Part shown: in pieces, positions 14,649 through 22,328 of the stretch
Layout: every line of letters starts with the position of its first letter
How positions within the stretch are numbered: position 1 is the first letter of the stretch
DNA from: Collinsella sp. AF02-46-1
GTDB lineage: Bacteria; Actinomycetota; Coriobacteriia; Coriobacteriales; Coriobacteriaceae
Length of the DNA: 22,592 nt
Assembly: GCA_934876235.1 (NCBI GenBank)
Contig: CAKXKM010000026.1
Coordinates: 1 to 22,592 of the forward strand
Direction of reading: 5' to 3'
Notes under the pieces: model-generated
The model's input: the letters and a program-made list of their open reading frames with translations, nothing else
Databases searched by the model: none
What the model was told of the DNA's origin: nothing
Translations under genes and position numbers: made by a program

Positions 14649-16664
14649 ATGGTAAAGATTCGAGAGAAGCAAACCGAGCAGCTCGAGAAGGCTGCCTCCA
14701 AGGGGCTCAAGCTCGGTGGCTGGAAGAAGATGACGCTGTCTTCTAAGATTGCCGCCGTCGTGTTGGTGCTGGTCGCCCTGACTGCGATTCTGGCGCCCCT
14801 TCTTGCCCCCTATAGCCCGGTCGAGATTTTTACGGCTCGCCAGGCTCCCGGCAACGGATTTATCTTCGGTACCGACGATAAGGGTCGCGACATTCTGTCG
14901 CGCATGCTCTACGGTGGTCGTTACTCGCTGATTATCGGCTTTGGCGCCACTGCCATGGCTCTGGTCTGCGGCTCGGTCGTGGGCGCCCTTGCGGCGGTTT
15001 CGCGCAAGGCCGTTTCCGAGACGATCATGCGTATCCTGGACATCATCATGTCCATCCCGGGCATCGCCCTCGCGGCCGTCTTCGTCTCCATCCTGGGCAA
15101 CTCCGTGCCGTCGATCATCTTCGCCATCGGCTTTATGTACACTCCGCAGATTGCCCGTATCGTGCGCGCCAACATCGTGTCCGAGTACGGCGAGGACTAT
15201 GTCCGCGCGGTCATCGTTTCCGGCGCCAAGGCTCCGTGGATTTTGATCAAGCATGTTCTGCGTAACTGCATCGCCCCGATCATGGTCTTCACCGTTACCC
15301 TGGTCGCCGACGCCATCATCTTCGAGGCCTCGCTGACCTTCATCGGCGCTGGTATCCAGGAGCCCACCGCTACCTGGGGCAACATCCTCGCCGACGCCCG
15401 CGGCGGCGTGCTCGCCGGCCGTTGGTGGCAGGCGCTGTTCCCGGGCCTGGCCATCATGATCACCTGCCTGGCGCTCAACATCCTCTCCGAGGGCATTACC
15501 GACGCCATGGCCGCTGCTCCCTCCGCCGCCCTGGATCCGACCGATTCCTCCAAGCGTCGCGAGGCCGACCTGCTGGTCTCCGACCCCGTTCGCGCCTACA
15601 AGGAGCAGGCCCAGTCCCTCTCCGCTCGCCTTGGCGCCCTGCGCGATGTCGAGCTCAAGCGTGACGATCGCCATGTGCCCGACGAGTCTGTCGAACCGAT
15701 TCTCTCGGTCCGTGACTTCTGCATTCAGTTTGAGCATCACGGCGATATCAACGTCGTCGACCATGTCAACTTTGACGTCCGTCCTGGTCAGACCATGGGC
15801 CTGGTGGGCGAGTCCGGTTGCGGTAAGTCCATCACCACGCTGGCCATCATGGGCCTGACCGACGATGACGAGCACCTTTCCGGCGAGGTCCTCTGGGAGG
15901 GCCGCGACCTGCTCAAGATGAGCAAGAAGGAGTGGTTCGGCCTGCGCGGTACCGATATCGCTATGGTCTATCAGGACGCCCTGTCCTCGCTCAACCCCTC
16001 CATGCTCATCTCTGCCCAGATGAAGCAGCTCACCAAGCGCGGCGGCACCCGCAGCGCCGAGGAACTCCTGGAGCTCGTGGGCCTCGACCCCAAGCGTACG
16101 CTCGAGAGCTACCCGCATGAGCTTTCCGGTGGCCAGCGTCAGCGTGTCCTGATCGCTATGGCCCTTACCCGCGACCCCAAGCTGGTCATCTGCGACGAGC
16201 CCACGACCGCTCTGGACGTTACCGTCCAGAAGCAGGTCATCAAGCTGCTCAACGACCTTCAGGCCAAGCTCGGCTTTGCCATGATCTTCGTCTCGCATGA
16301 CTTGGCGCTGGTCGCCGAGGTCGCCCATAACATCACGGTTATGTACGCCGGTCAGGTTATCGAGCAGGCGCCCACCAAGGAGCTGCTCACTAACCCGATC
16401 CACGAGTACACCCGCGGTCTTCTGGGCTCCGTTCTGTCCATCGAGAGCGGTTCGGGCCGTCTGCACCAGGTGCCCGGCGCCGTTCCGAGCCCGCGCGATT
16501 TCCCCAAGGGCGATCGCTTCGCGCCCCGCTCGAGCCATCCGCGCATTGGCCTGGACACCCGTCCGGTCTTCAAGCGCGTGCCCGGCACCGAGCACTTCTA
16601 TTCCGAGCTCCCCGACGAGGTGCTCAAGGCAAATGGTTTGACCCCTCACGCGGAGGTGATGTAG
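14649..16664 (+). CDS. fused DppC-type permease and DppD-type ATPase of the ABC importer
   Basis: A 671-residue two-domain protein. Residues 1 to about 295 are a DppC-type permease with an N-terminal membrane segment (IAAVVLVLVALTAILAPLLA), the motif FGTDDKGRDILSRMLYGGR, and an EAA loop around DYVRAVIVSGAKAPW. A polar linker of about 55 residues follows. Residues 350-600 are an ABC ATPase with Walker A GESGCGKS (about 386-393), signature LSGGQRQR (about 491-498) and Walker B LVICDEPTTALD. The C-terminal oligo_HPY region is present, but its usual cysteines are replaced: PKGDRFAPRSSH stands where PxGCxFxPRC is expected. The reading frame is continuous, so the fusion is real in this sequence. 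The next gene abuts the stop. Confidence 0.88.
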   Translation: MVKIREKQTEQLEKAASKGLKLGGWKKMTLSSKIAAVVLVLVALTAILAPLLAPYSPVEIFTARQAPGNGFIFGTDDKGRDILSRMLYGGRYSLIIGFGATAMALVCGSVVGALAAVSRKAVSETIMRILDIIMSIPGIALAAVFVSILGNSVPSIIFAIGFMYTPQIARIVRANIVSEYGEDYVRAVIVSGAKAPWILIKHVLRNCIAPIMVFTVTLVADAIIFEASLTFIGAGIQEPTATWGNILADARGGVLAGRWWQALFPGLAIMITCLALNILSEGITDAMAAAPSAALDPTDSSKRREADLLVSDPVRAYKEQAQSLSARLGALRDVELKRDDRHVPDESVEPILSVRDFCIQFEHHGDINVVDHVNFDVRPGQTMGLVGESGCGKSITTLAIMGLTDDDEHLSGEVLWEGRDLLKMSKKEWFGLRGTDIAMVYQDALSSLNPSMLISAQMKQLTKRGGTRSAEELLELVGLDPKRTLESYPHELSGGQRQRVLIAMALTRDPKLVICDEPTTALDVTVQKQVIKLLNDLQAKLGFAMIFVSHDLALVAEVAHNITVMYAGQVIEQAPTKELLTNPIHEYTRGLLGSVLSIESGSGRLHQVPGAVPSPRDFPKGDRFAPRSSHPRIGLDTRPVFKRVPGTEHFYSELPDEVLKANGLTPHAEVM

Positions 16665-17492
16665 ATGAGCGAGACCGCAGTCAACGGCGTCGAGCCGATC
16701 ATCTTCCTTGATGACGTCCACGTCACCTTTAGGACCCGTACCGGCTCGATTCTGCACCCCAACCTGGTTCACGCCGTCCAGGGTGTAACGATTAGGCTCA
16801 TGCCCGGTCAGACGATCGGCATCGTCGGCGAGTCCGGTTGCGGTAAGTCCACCACCGCCAACGTCATGTGCGGCCTGCAGGCCCCCACGAGCGGCAAGGT
16901 CTACTTTAAGGGCAAGGACGTAACCAAGCGTACCGCCGAGGACCGTCGCCACATGGGCCGTGTCATCTCGGTCGTGTTCCAGAATCCGGCTACGGCGCTC
17001 AATCCCCGCATGGTCGTTCGCGAGCAGCTGCTCGACCCCATGCGCGTCCACAACCTGGGTACCGAGGCCGAGCAGGAGAAGCGCGTCAAGGAGCTCCTGG
17101 AGCTCACCGGTCTGCCCAGCTCCGCCGCCGAGGTTCTTCCCGGCCAGCTTTCGGGCGGCCAGCGCCAGCGCGTCGCAATTGCCCGTGCCCTGTCGTTGAA
17201 CCCCGATGCCATCATCGCCGACGAGCCCACCTCGGCTCTGGACGTTTCGGTCCGCGCGCAGATTCTGAACCTGCTGACCGACCTTAAGAAGGAGCTCGGC
17301 CTGGCCATGGTGTTCATCAGCCATGACATCCAGACGGTCCGCTATATCTCTGACGACATCATCGTTATGAATGGCGGCAAGATCGTCGAGCAGGGCGAGG
17401 CCAAGCAGGTCTTCCAGCACCCTCAGGACCCCTACACCAAGATGCTGCTCGGTGCTGCGCCGTCGCTGCTGCATCCCAAGCTCGGCGAGTAG
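16665..17492 (+). CDS. DppF-type ABC transporter ATPase
   Basis: A 275-residue cytoplasmic ATPase, the second nucleotide-binding subunit of the importer. Walker A GESGCGKS is at about 54-61, the signature LSGGQRQRVAIARAL at about 162-176, Walker B AIIADEPTSALD follows, and the switch histidine lies in FISHDIQTV. It ends soon after the core ABC domain (YTKMLLGAAPSLLHP) and lacks a full oligo_HPY tail. The start at ATG 16665 directly follows the previous stop, with GGAGGTG inside the end of the upstream gene, so translation is coupled. It should pair with the ATPase half of the fusion protein. A 10-bp hairpin closes the transporter section downstream. Confidence 0.9.
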   Translation: MSETAVNGVEPIIFLDDVHVTFRTRTGSILHPNLVHAVQGVTIRLMPGQTIGIVGESGCGKSTTANVMCGLQAPTSGKVYFKGKDVTKRTAEDRRHMGRVISVVFQNPATALNPRMVVREQLLDPMRVHNLGTEAEQEKRVKELLELTGLPSSAAEVLPGQLSGGQRQRVAIARALSLNPDAIIADEPTSALDVSVRAQILNLLTDLKKELGLAMVFISHDIQTVRYISDDIIVMNGGKIVEQGEAKQVFQHPQDPYTKMLLGAAPSLLHPKLGE

Positions 17493-17508
17493 CCTCGCTT
17501 TCCCTCCC

Positions 17509-17536
17509 GTGCGCCCGGTTCCCTTGCCGGGCGCAC
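17509..17536 (+). terminator. hairpin closing the transporter genes
   Basis: GTGCGCCCGG (17509-17518) and CCGGGCGCAC (17527-17536) form a perfect 10-bp GC-rich stem with an 8-base loop, 17 bases after the ATPase stop. No T tract follows, so readthrough into the esterase genes is likely. Confidence 0.55.
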
Positions 17537-17572
17537 CTCCGTTGCGATTTCGAAAGGTTGGGTTCACGAGCC

Positions 17573-18550
17573 ATGCCAAGTGCTCAGGAGCTACAACAGC
17601 AATTTGGTGGGTATCGGGGCGCCATGCCCCGTCCATCAGATTTCGATCTCTTTTGGAAGGACCGCATGGCCGAGGCCGACGCCGTCGGGCTTGACTATGC
17701 GATCGAGACGGCATCGGTCACCGATGCCGTGACCTGCCAGCTTTTCGACCTCTGGTATACCGGCATGTGTGGCGCTCGCCTGCATGCCAAGTACCTTAAA
17801 CCCGTCTCGGACGAGCCCGTGCCATTGGTACTTCAGTTCCATGGGTATCCGGGTGCAAGCCGCAGCTGGTTTGAGCAGGCGTCGTTTGCGGGCATGGGCA
17901 TGGCACTCATCGCCCTCGACTGCCCCGGCCAAGGAGGTCCCTCCGAGGACATTGGTGGATTTGAGGGCACAACGGTCGCGGGCCATATCGTCGCCGGTAT
18001 CGACGGCGATCCGGCCAACCTCTACTATGTCCGCTTGCACCAAGATATTCGCATCCTGTGCCGCATCGTTCGCGAGCTCGAGGGCATCGATCTTGCCCGT
18101 GTGTTTGTGAACGGCGCGTCGCAGGGCGGCGGTTTGGGCATTGCGACCTGTGCACTTAACAGCGAGCTTATCAATCGCGCCGCCATCCTCTATCCCTTCC
18201 TGTCGGATTTCCGCCTGGTCTGGGATTTGGATGCCGACGACATTGCCTACGAGGGCCTGCGCTATTGGTCTCGCTGGTTTGACGAGGACTCGACTCGTAT
18301 CGACGAAGCCTATGCCAAGCTGGCGTACTTCGATTCCAAGAACTTTGCCCCTATGGTCAAATGCCCCGTGCTGTTTGGCACCGGCACAGCCGATACCGTC
18401 TGTCCGCCAGCGACGCAGTTTGCGGTCTATAACAACCTGACCTGTGAAAAGCGTCATGAGTTCTTTGAAGGCTTTGGCCACGAGGAGATTCAGGATTTTG
18501 ACGATCTGATCATTCCGTTTTTCTGCAAGGGAGGGGAGGCTCATGTCTAA
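17573..18550 (+). CDS. CE7-family acetyl esterase, candidate sialate O-acetylesterase
   Basis: A 325-residue alpha/beta hydrolase of carbohydrate esterase family 7 (acetyl xylan esterase / cephalosporin C deacetylase). The triad is visible: Ser183 in GASQGG, Asp274 in GTADTVCPP, His303 in GFGHEE. The oxyanion-region motif HGYPG (residues 90-94) and a variant DCPGQGGPSED also fit. No signal peptide is seen, so it acts in the cytoplasm. Length matches the family. Within a sialic acid cassette, removal of O-acetyl groups from imported Neu5Ac derivatives is a reasonable guess, but CE7 enzymes accept many small acetylated sugars. ATG 17573 has an AAAGG about 15 bases upstream, which is far; a TTG at 17558 is too close to that site. 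The stop overlaps the next gene by 8 bases. Confidence 0.85.
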   Translation: MPSAQELQQQFGGYRGAMPRPSDFDLFWKDRMAEADAVGLDYAIETASVTDAVTCQLFDLWYTGMCGARLHAKYLKPVSDEPVPLVLQFHGYPGASRSWFEQASFAGMGMALIALDCPGQGGPSEDIGGFEGTTVAGHIVAGIDGDPANLYYVRLHQDIRILCRIVRELEGIDLARVFVNGASQGGGLGIATCALNSELINRAAILYPFLSDFRLVWDLDADDIAYEGLRYWSRWFDEDSTRIDEAYAKLAYFDSKNFAPMVKCPVLFGTGTADTVCPPATQFAVYNNLTCEKRHEFFEGFGHEEIQDFDDLIIPFFCKGGEAHV

Positions 18551-19394
18551 GTGCGAGAGCAATGTCAATGAGCTGATTGTCTCCGACCTTGTGGGGATTC
18601 CCGGAACGGTCTCGTCAAGGCTCGCTGATTTCCGGGATTGGCGCGGTGATGCTTCTGCGGATGTTTCCGAATTAGAGATAGCCGCTTCGGACCTTGAGGT
18701 TTGCGGGCCGAGTATTACGGCGATCGATTTCGCCAATCCGTATGCCCGCTACTCCGAGGTTTCCTTTGAGCTTGGTGGCGATGTGGTCCACGCACGTTTG
18801 ATCGAGCCTGCCGGTCGCGCCCGAGCATCCGAGCTTGTGCCGCTATGTCTGATGTTTCACGACATCGACCGACCCGTGCGGGGATGGCATCACATGACGA
18901 GGTTTGCGGCCATGGGATATGCCGTGCTTGCGCTGGACGATGAGGCGATTGGATCCAGCGAGCTGCAGCAGGGGATTGCCTCTCCTGCTTTTGTTAAGCG
19001 CGTCCGTTGGGGTTGCGCGATGGCGAAGGTGGCGCGCAATCTTGATGGCGTGGACCCCGACCGCATCTTTGCATGGGGCGAGGGCCTTGGCGGCGGAGTC
19101 GCGCTGGCGGTTTCTGCTCTGGACGAGCGGGGCCTCGCCTGCACGGCGGTTGCCAATCCAATTCCCGGTGGCCTCGAGGCGTTGTCGTCTCGGGTGCGTG
19201 GATCGGTGCTCATGGGCACATCGCTCATGGATGCCGTGAGTGATCCCAAGGGCCAGTTTGCCGTATTCAACGGTCTTGAGTGTGACCGGAGGCATATCAT
19301 CTATGCCAAATACGCTCATGAGCGCATCAACGCGTTTGAAAACGAAGTCATCGACTTTTTTAACCAAACGTTCTACCCGTGTTCTTTGGCCTAG
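18543..19394 (+). CDS. CE7-related alpha/beta hydrolase lacking the nucleophile, probable pseudoenzyme
   Basis: A 283-residue protein that aligns with the preceding CE7 esterase over its core. The fingerprint GQFAVFNGLECDRRH matches TQFAVYNNLTCEKRH in the neighbour. The acid (Asp230) and histidine (His259, in AHERI) are kept, but the nucleophile elbow reads GEGLGGG where the esterase has GASQGGG, placing Gly181 at the serine. About 40 residues of the substrate-side segment after the elbow are also missing (NPIPGG runs almost directly into VRGSVLMG). It starts at ATG 18543 inside the end of the esterase gene, with GGGAGGGGAGG upstream, so the two are translationally coupled and may form a complex. 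An inactive binding or regulatory partner is inferred; a different catalytic mechanism cannot be excluded. Confidence 0.75.
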   Translation: MSKCESNVNELIVSDLVGIPGTVSSRLADFRDWRGDASADVSELEIAASDLEVCGPSITAIDFANPYARYSEVSFELGGDVVHARLIEPAGRARASELVPLCLMFHDIDRPVRGWHHMTRFAAMGYAVLALDDEAIGSSELQQGIASPAFVKRVRWGCAMAKVARNLDGVDPDRIFAWGEGLGGGVALAVSALDERGLACTAVANPIPGGLEALSSRVRGSVLMGTSLMDAVSDPKGQFAVFNGLECDRRHIIYAKYAHERINAFENEVIDFFNQTFYPCSLA

Positions 19395-19462
19395 ACGGCC
19401 TGGACACTGCCAACAAGAGTGGGTGGCATAGGGCCGCCTGCCAGACAACTAAGGAGATTCTT

Positions 19463-20383
19463 GTGGCAACTCAGAAATTCACCGGCGTTATCCCTCCCGT
19501 CGTTGTTCCCGATACCGAAGACCACCAGCTCGACGTTGCCTCCTTTGAGCGCAGCATCAACCGCATGATCGATGCCGGCGTCGATGGCCTGTTCTTCCTG
19601 GGCTCTTCGGGCGAGGTCGTTTTCTCCACCGATGAGCGTCGTCGCCAGATCATCGCCGAGGCCGTTCGTATCGTCGACCACCGCGTGCCCGTCCTGGTCG
19701 GCATCATCGATACCGAGACCGAGCGCATGATCGAGCACGGTAAGGTCGCTCAGGAGCTGGGCGCCGATGCGCTTGTCGCCACCTGCCCGTTCTATGCCCT
19801 GCAGGGCATGACCGAGGTCGAGGAGCACTTCCGCATCCTGCACGAGGAGCTCGACCTGCCCATCTTTGCCTATGACATTCCCGTCTGCGTTCACACCAAG
19901 CTCCCCTGGAAGCTCCTTGCCAAGCTCGGCGCCGAGGGCGTCCTTGCTGGCGTCAAGGATTCCTCGGGTGATGACATCTCGTTCCGCTATCTCGTTCAGG
20001 AGAACGAGAAGAACGGCCATCCGATGAGCATCCTCACCGGTCACGAGGTTGTTGTCGACGGCGCTTACCTCGGTGGCGCCGACGGTTCTGTCCCGGGCCT
20101 TGCCAACGTTGAGCCCGAGGGCTACGTGCGCCAGTGGAAGGCCGCTCAGGCCGGCGACTGGGCTACCGTCAAGGCCGAGCAGGATCGCCTCAATGAGATT
20201 TCGCACATCTGGGACGTCACCTCGGGCGTCCAGGGCTATGCCGGTGGCGTCGGCGCCTTCAAGACCGCTATGAACCTCATGGGCATCTTCGACAGCCCGA
20301 CCATGCCGCGCCCGGTGAAGGCCATGACCGGCGAGAACGTCGAGGCGATTAGGAAGGTCCTTCAGGACAACGGTCTCCTGTAA
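19463..20383 (+). CDS. nanA: N-acetylneuraminate lyase (DHDPS/NAL superfamily)
   Basis: A 306-residue TIM-barrel aldolase that would split Neu5Ac into ManNAc and pyruvate. The Schiff-base lysine is K165 (GVKDSSGD), the catalytic tyrosine Y137 (FAYDIP), and the carboxylate-binding loop is GSSGE at about 47-51, all at positions expected for E. coli NanA. GSSGE replaces the GSTGE of E. coli, and KDSSGD is shared with other superfamily branches, so sequence alone leaves room for a related 2-keto acid aldolase. The adjacent nanK and nanE genes make the lyase role the best reading. GTG 19463 is chosen because AAGGAG lies 6 bases upstream; an in-frame ATG at 19379 lies inside the preceding gene. A strong hairpin follows the stop. 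Confidence 0.85.
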   Translation: MATQKFTGVIPPVVVPDTEDHQLDVASFERSINRMIDAGVDGLFFLGSSGEVVFSTDERRRQIIAEAVRIVDHRVPVLVGIIDTETERMIEHGKVAQELGADALVATCPFYALQGMTEVEEHFRILHEELDLPIFAYDIPVCVHTKLPWKLLAKLGAEGVLAGVKDSSGDDISFRYLVQENEKNGHPMSILTGHEVVVDGAYLGGADGSVPGLANVEPEGYVRQWKAAQAGDWATVKAEQDRLNEISHIWDVTSGVQGYAGGVGAFKTAMNLMGIFDSPTMPRPVKAMTGENVEAIRKVLQDNGLL

Positions 20384-20412
20384 AGCTTCCCAGGCACCCG
20401 ACCTCGCCGTTC

Positions 20413-20454
20413 AACCGTGTGGCCATGACCCATTAGGTCAATGGCCACACGGTT
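20413..20454 (+). terminator. terminator after nanA
   Basis: AACCGTGTGGCCAT pairs with ATGGCCACACGGTT over 14 bp, then after a one-base bulge GACC pairs with GGTC, with loop CATTA (20431-20435). TTTCTC overlaps the end of the stem. It is 30 bases past the nanA stop and is the strongest hairpin in the cassette. Confidence 0.75.
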
Positions 20455-20554
20455 TCTCGGCGATCTCGGACACCTGGAAAACCTTTACTGCGCTGTGACG
20501 GCTAGCCTGACGGCGCATTTCCTGTAGTTGTTTTTATCTCCGAAGGAGAGCGAC

Positions 20555-21520
20555 ATGGAGAACAAGTACGTCTGCTCTGTCGATATCGGCGGAACTAAAA
20601 TTGCGACTGCCATCATGGAGTACCCGGCTGACGGTAGTGTGCCCCATCCCGTTTTTGAGGCCGAGATTCCTACCGAGGCCCAGGAGGGCGGCGAGGCCGT
20701 CTTCCAGCGTATCGAGGCGTCTATCAAGGCCGCTCTTGAGGCGAATCCCGATGTCGAGGTTCTCGGTGTCGGTATCGGTGCCGCAGGCGTCGTCGATCCC
20801 AAGACGGGCGCCATTGCTTATGCCAATGAGATCATGCCCGGCTGGTCCGGCGTTCAGTTGGGGCCGCGTCTGCGCGAGGACCTTGGTCTTCCCGTTGCCG
20901 TTGTGGGCGACGTGCAGGCTCATGCTCTGGGCGAGGCCCACTGGGGCGTCGGCAAGGGCAAGTTCTCCGTCTTGTGCCTGGGAATCGGTACGGGCATCGG
21001 TGGCGCATATGTCGAGAACGGCCGCGTGATGCAGGGCTTCCATGGTGCTGCCGGTCATATGGGCCACATCGAGTGCTCGGCTGCCGCCGGCATTCCCTGC
21101 GCCTGCGGGCGTTCCGGCCATCTTGAGTCTGTTGCTTCGGGCACCTCGATTGGCCGTATGTACGACGAACGCTTCGGTCGAGTTGACCCCAGCCGTCCTT
21201 CGGTCGGTCGCGACGTGAACGACCTGTGTCGTGCTGGCGACGCAAAGGCGACCGAGGTCATCCATGACGCCGGCTTTGCGCTGGGCGCCAGCTTGGGCTC
21301 GCTTGCCAATATTCTGGATCCAGAGGTCATCGTGCTTTCGGGCGGCGTAATTCATCAGGGTCCCGATTGGCGTTCGCAGACGTGGAAGGATTCGGTGCAC
21401 GAGGGCTATGCCAGCCAGGCGCTCGATCCGCTCCAGGACACGCCGATTCTCATCGGGTCTCTGGAGGGCGATGCTCCGCTCATCGGTGCCGCCGAGCATC
21501 TTCTCGCTTCGTTAAAGTAA
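20555..21520 (+). CDS. nanK: ROK-family N-acetylmannosamine kinase
   Basis: A 321-residue ROK kinase, inferred to phosphorylate ManNAc at C6 with ATP. The phosphate-binding loop is DIGGTK (10-15), the likely catalytic base is Asp119 in VVGDVQAHALGE, and GIGTGIGGA follows. The ROK zinc region reads GHMGHIE...CACGRSGHLE: His171, Cys182 and Cys184 are in place, but the third cysteine of the usual CxCGxxGC motif is His189. The glucokinase-type ExGH is HxGH here, which I recall also in E. coli NanK. GAAGGAGAG lies just before ATG 20555; the in-frame TTG at 20528 precedes that site. The position between nanA and nanE supports the ManNAc substrate over glucose. No confident promoter was seen in the 171-base gap upstream. 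Confidence 0.85.
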   Translation: MENKYVCSVDIGGTKIATAIMEYPADGSVPHPVFEAEIPTEAQEGGEAVFQRIEASIKAALEANPDVEVLGVGIGAAGVVDPKTGAIAYANEIMPGWSGVQLGPRLREDLGLPVAVVGDVQAHALGEAHWGVGKGKFSVLCLGIGTGIGGAYVENGRVMQGFHGAAGHMGHIECSAAAGIPCACGRSGHLESVASGTSIGRMYDERFGRVDPSRPSVGRDVNDLCRAGDAKATEVIHDAGFALGASLGSLANILDPEVIVLSGGVIHQGPDWRSQTWKDSVHEGYASQALDPLQDTPILIGSLEGDAPLIGAAEHLLASLK

Positions 21521-21536
21521 ACGTATCTGCTGTAGG

Positions 21537-21567
21537 AGCCTCCCGAGACAACACGCCTCGGGAGGCT
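21537..21567 (+). terminator. hairpin between nanK and nanE
   Basis: AGCCTCCCGAG (21537-21547) and CTCGGGAGGCT (21557-21567) form a perfect 11-bp stem with a 9-base loop. The tail GTTCTG is only weakly T-rich. It sits 23 bases before the nanE start, so it may attenuate rather than stop transcription. Confidence 0.6.
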
Positions 21568-21590
21568 GTTCTGAGAAAGGTTGCAGCCTT

Positions 21591-22277
21591 ATGACCGTCG
21601 ATCCTTTGATTCAATCCCTGAAGGGCAAGCTCGTCGTGAGCGTTCAGGCGTATATGGGCGAGCCGCTTCGTACGCCCGAGACCATGGCTCAAATGTCTCG
21701 CGCTTGCGAGCTTGGCGGCGCCGCCGCCATTCGCTGTCAGGGCCTTGCCGACATTGCCGCCATTAAGGGTCGCTGTGAGGTTCCTGTTATCGGCCTGTGG
21801 AAGGATGGGCACGAGGGCGTTTACATCACGCCGACGCTGCGTCACGCTCGCGCCTGCGTTGCCGCGGGTGCCGATATCGTGGCGATCGATGCCACCGATC
21901 GTCCGCGTCCCGATGGCAAGACCGTCGAGGACACCTTCCGTCCGCTGCACGAGGAGGGTGTGCTCCTGATGGCGGATTGTGCCACCATCGAGGACATTCG
22001 CCGTGCGGTTGATATGGGCTTCGACCTTGTATCCACCACGCTTTCTCATGGTGTCGCCGCCATCGACTGCACCATGGCCGATGGCCCCGATCTTCCGCTT
22101 CTGCGTCAGGCGACCGAGGAATTCCCCGGTCTTCCCATCATCTGCGAGGGCCGTGTGCACACGCCCGAGGAGGCTCGCGCCGCGATCGATGCTGGCGCTT
22201 GGGCCGTTGTCGTCGGCACTGCCATCACGCATCCCACGAGTATTACGAGTTGGTTCAAGGCTGCGCTTGAGGCGTAA
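21591..22277 (+). CDS. nanE: N-acetylmannosamine-6-phosphate 2-epimerase
   Basis: A 228-residue TIM-barrel epimerase converting ManNAc-6-phosphate to GlcNAc-6-phosphate, the last sialic-acid-specific step. Family residues are visible: Arg48 in AIRCQG, Lys71 in GLWKDGHEGVYITPT, Asp129 in LLMADCAT, and Glu186 in ICEGRVHTPEEA. The phosphate-binding end of the barrel is VVVGTAITHP. Length is typical (220-235). ATG 21591 has AAAGG about 11 bases upstream, slightly long. It is the last gene of the cassette; nagA and nagB, needed next in the pathway, are not in this window. Confidence 0.95.
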   Translation: MTVDPLIQSLKGKLVVSVQAYMGEPLRTPETMAQMSRACELGGAAAIRCQGLADIAAIKGRCEVPVIGLWKDGHEGVYITPTLRHARACVAAGADIVAIDATDRPRPDGKTVEDTFRPLHEEGVLLMADCATIEDIRRAVDMGFDLVSTTLSHGVAAIDCTMADGPDLPLLRQATEEFPGLPIICEGRVHTPEEARAAIDAGAWAVVVGTAITHPTSITSWFKAALEA

Positions 22278-22304
22278 GACAGGCCTCGTATCCGCTCGGG
22301 GCGG

Positions 22305-22310
22305 TATACT
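22305..22310 (+). promoter_or_regulatory. candidate -10 element of the rapZ promoter
   Basis: TATACT lies 69 bases before the rapZ start, with no convincing -35. Initiation near 22318 would put the downstream hairpin inside the rapZ leader. Confidence 0.35.
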
Positions 22311-22328
22311 CAATATAGGCAATTGACC

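Noticed and set aside
13701..17714. A 1337-codon open frame on the minus strand across the transporter genes
   Set aside because: It is the antisense shadow of genes with strong codon bias that avoid TTA, CTA and TCA. Its product is a low-complexity Arg/Asp/Gly/His mix with no domain, and the plus-strand genes are clear.
18543..19394. Second hydrolase as a frameshifted or decaying pseudogene
   Set aside because: The frame is uninterrupted, with a strong ribosome binding site, retained Asp and His, and tight overlap with its neighbour, so it is treated as a functional gene.
19395..19462. Possible hairpin between the second hydrolase gene and nanA
   Set aside because: Only a 5-bp stem could be drawn; nothing beyond the nanA ribosome binding site is supported.
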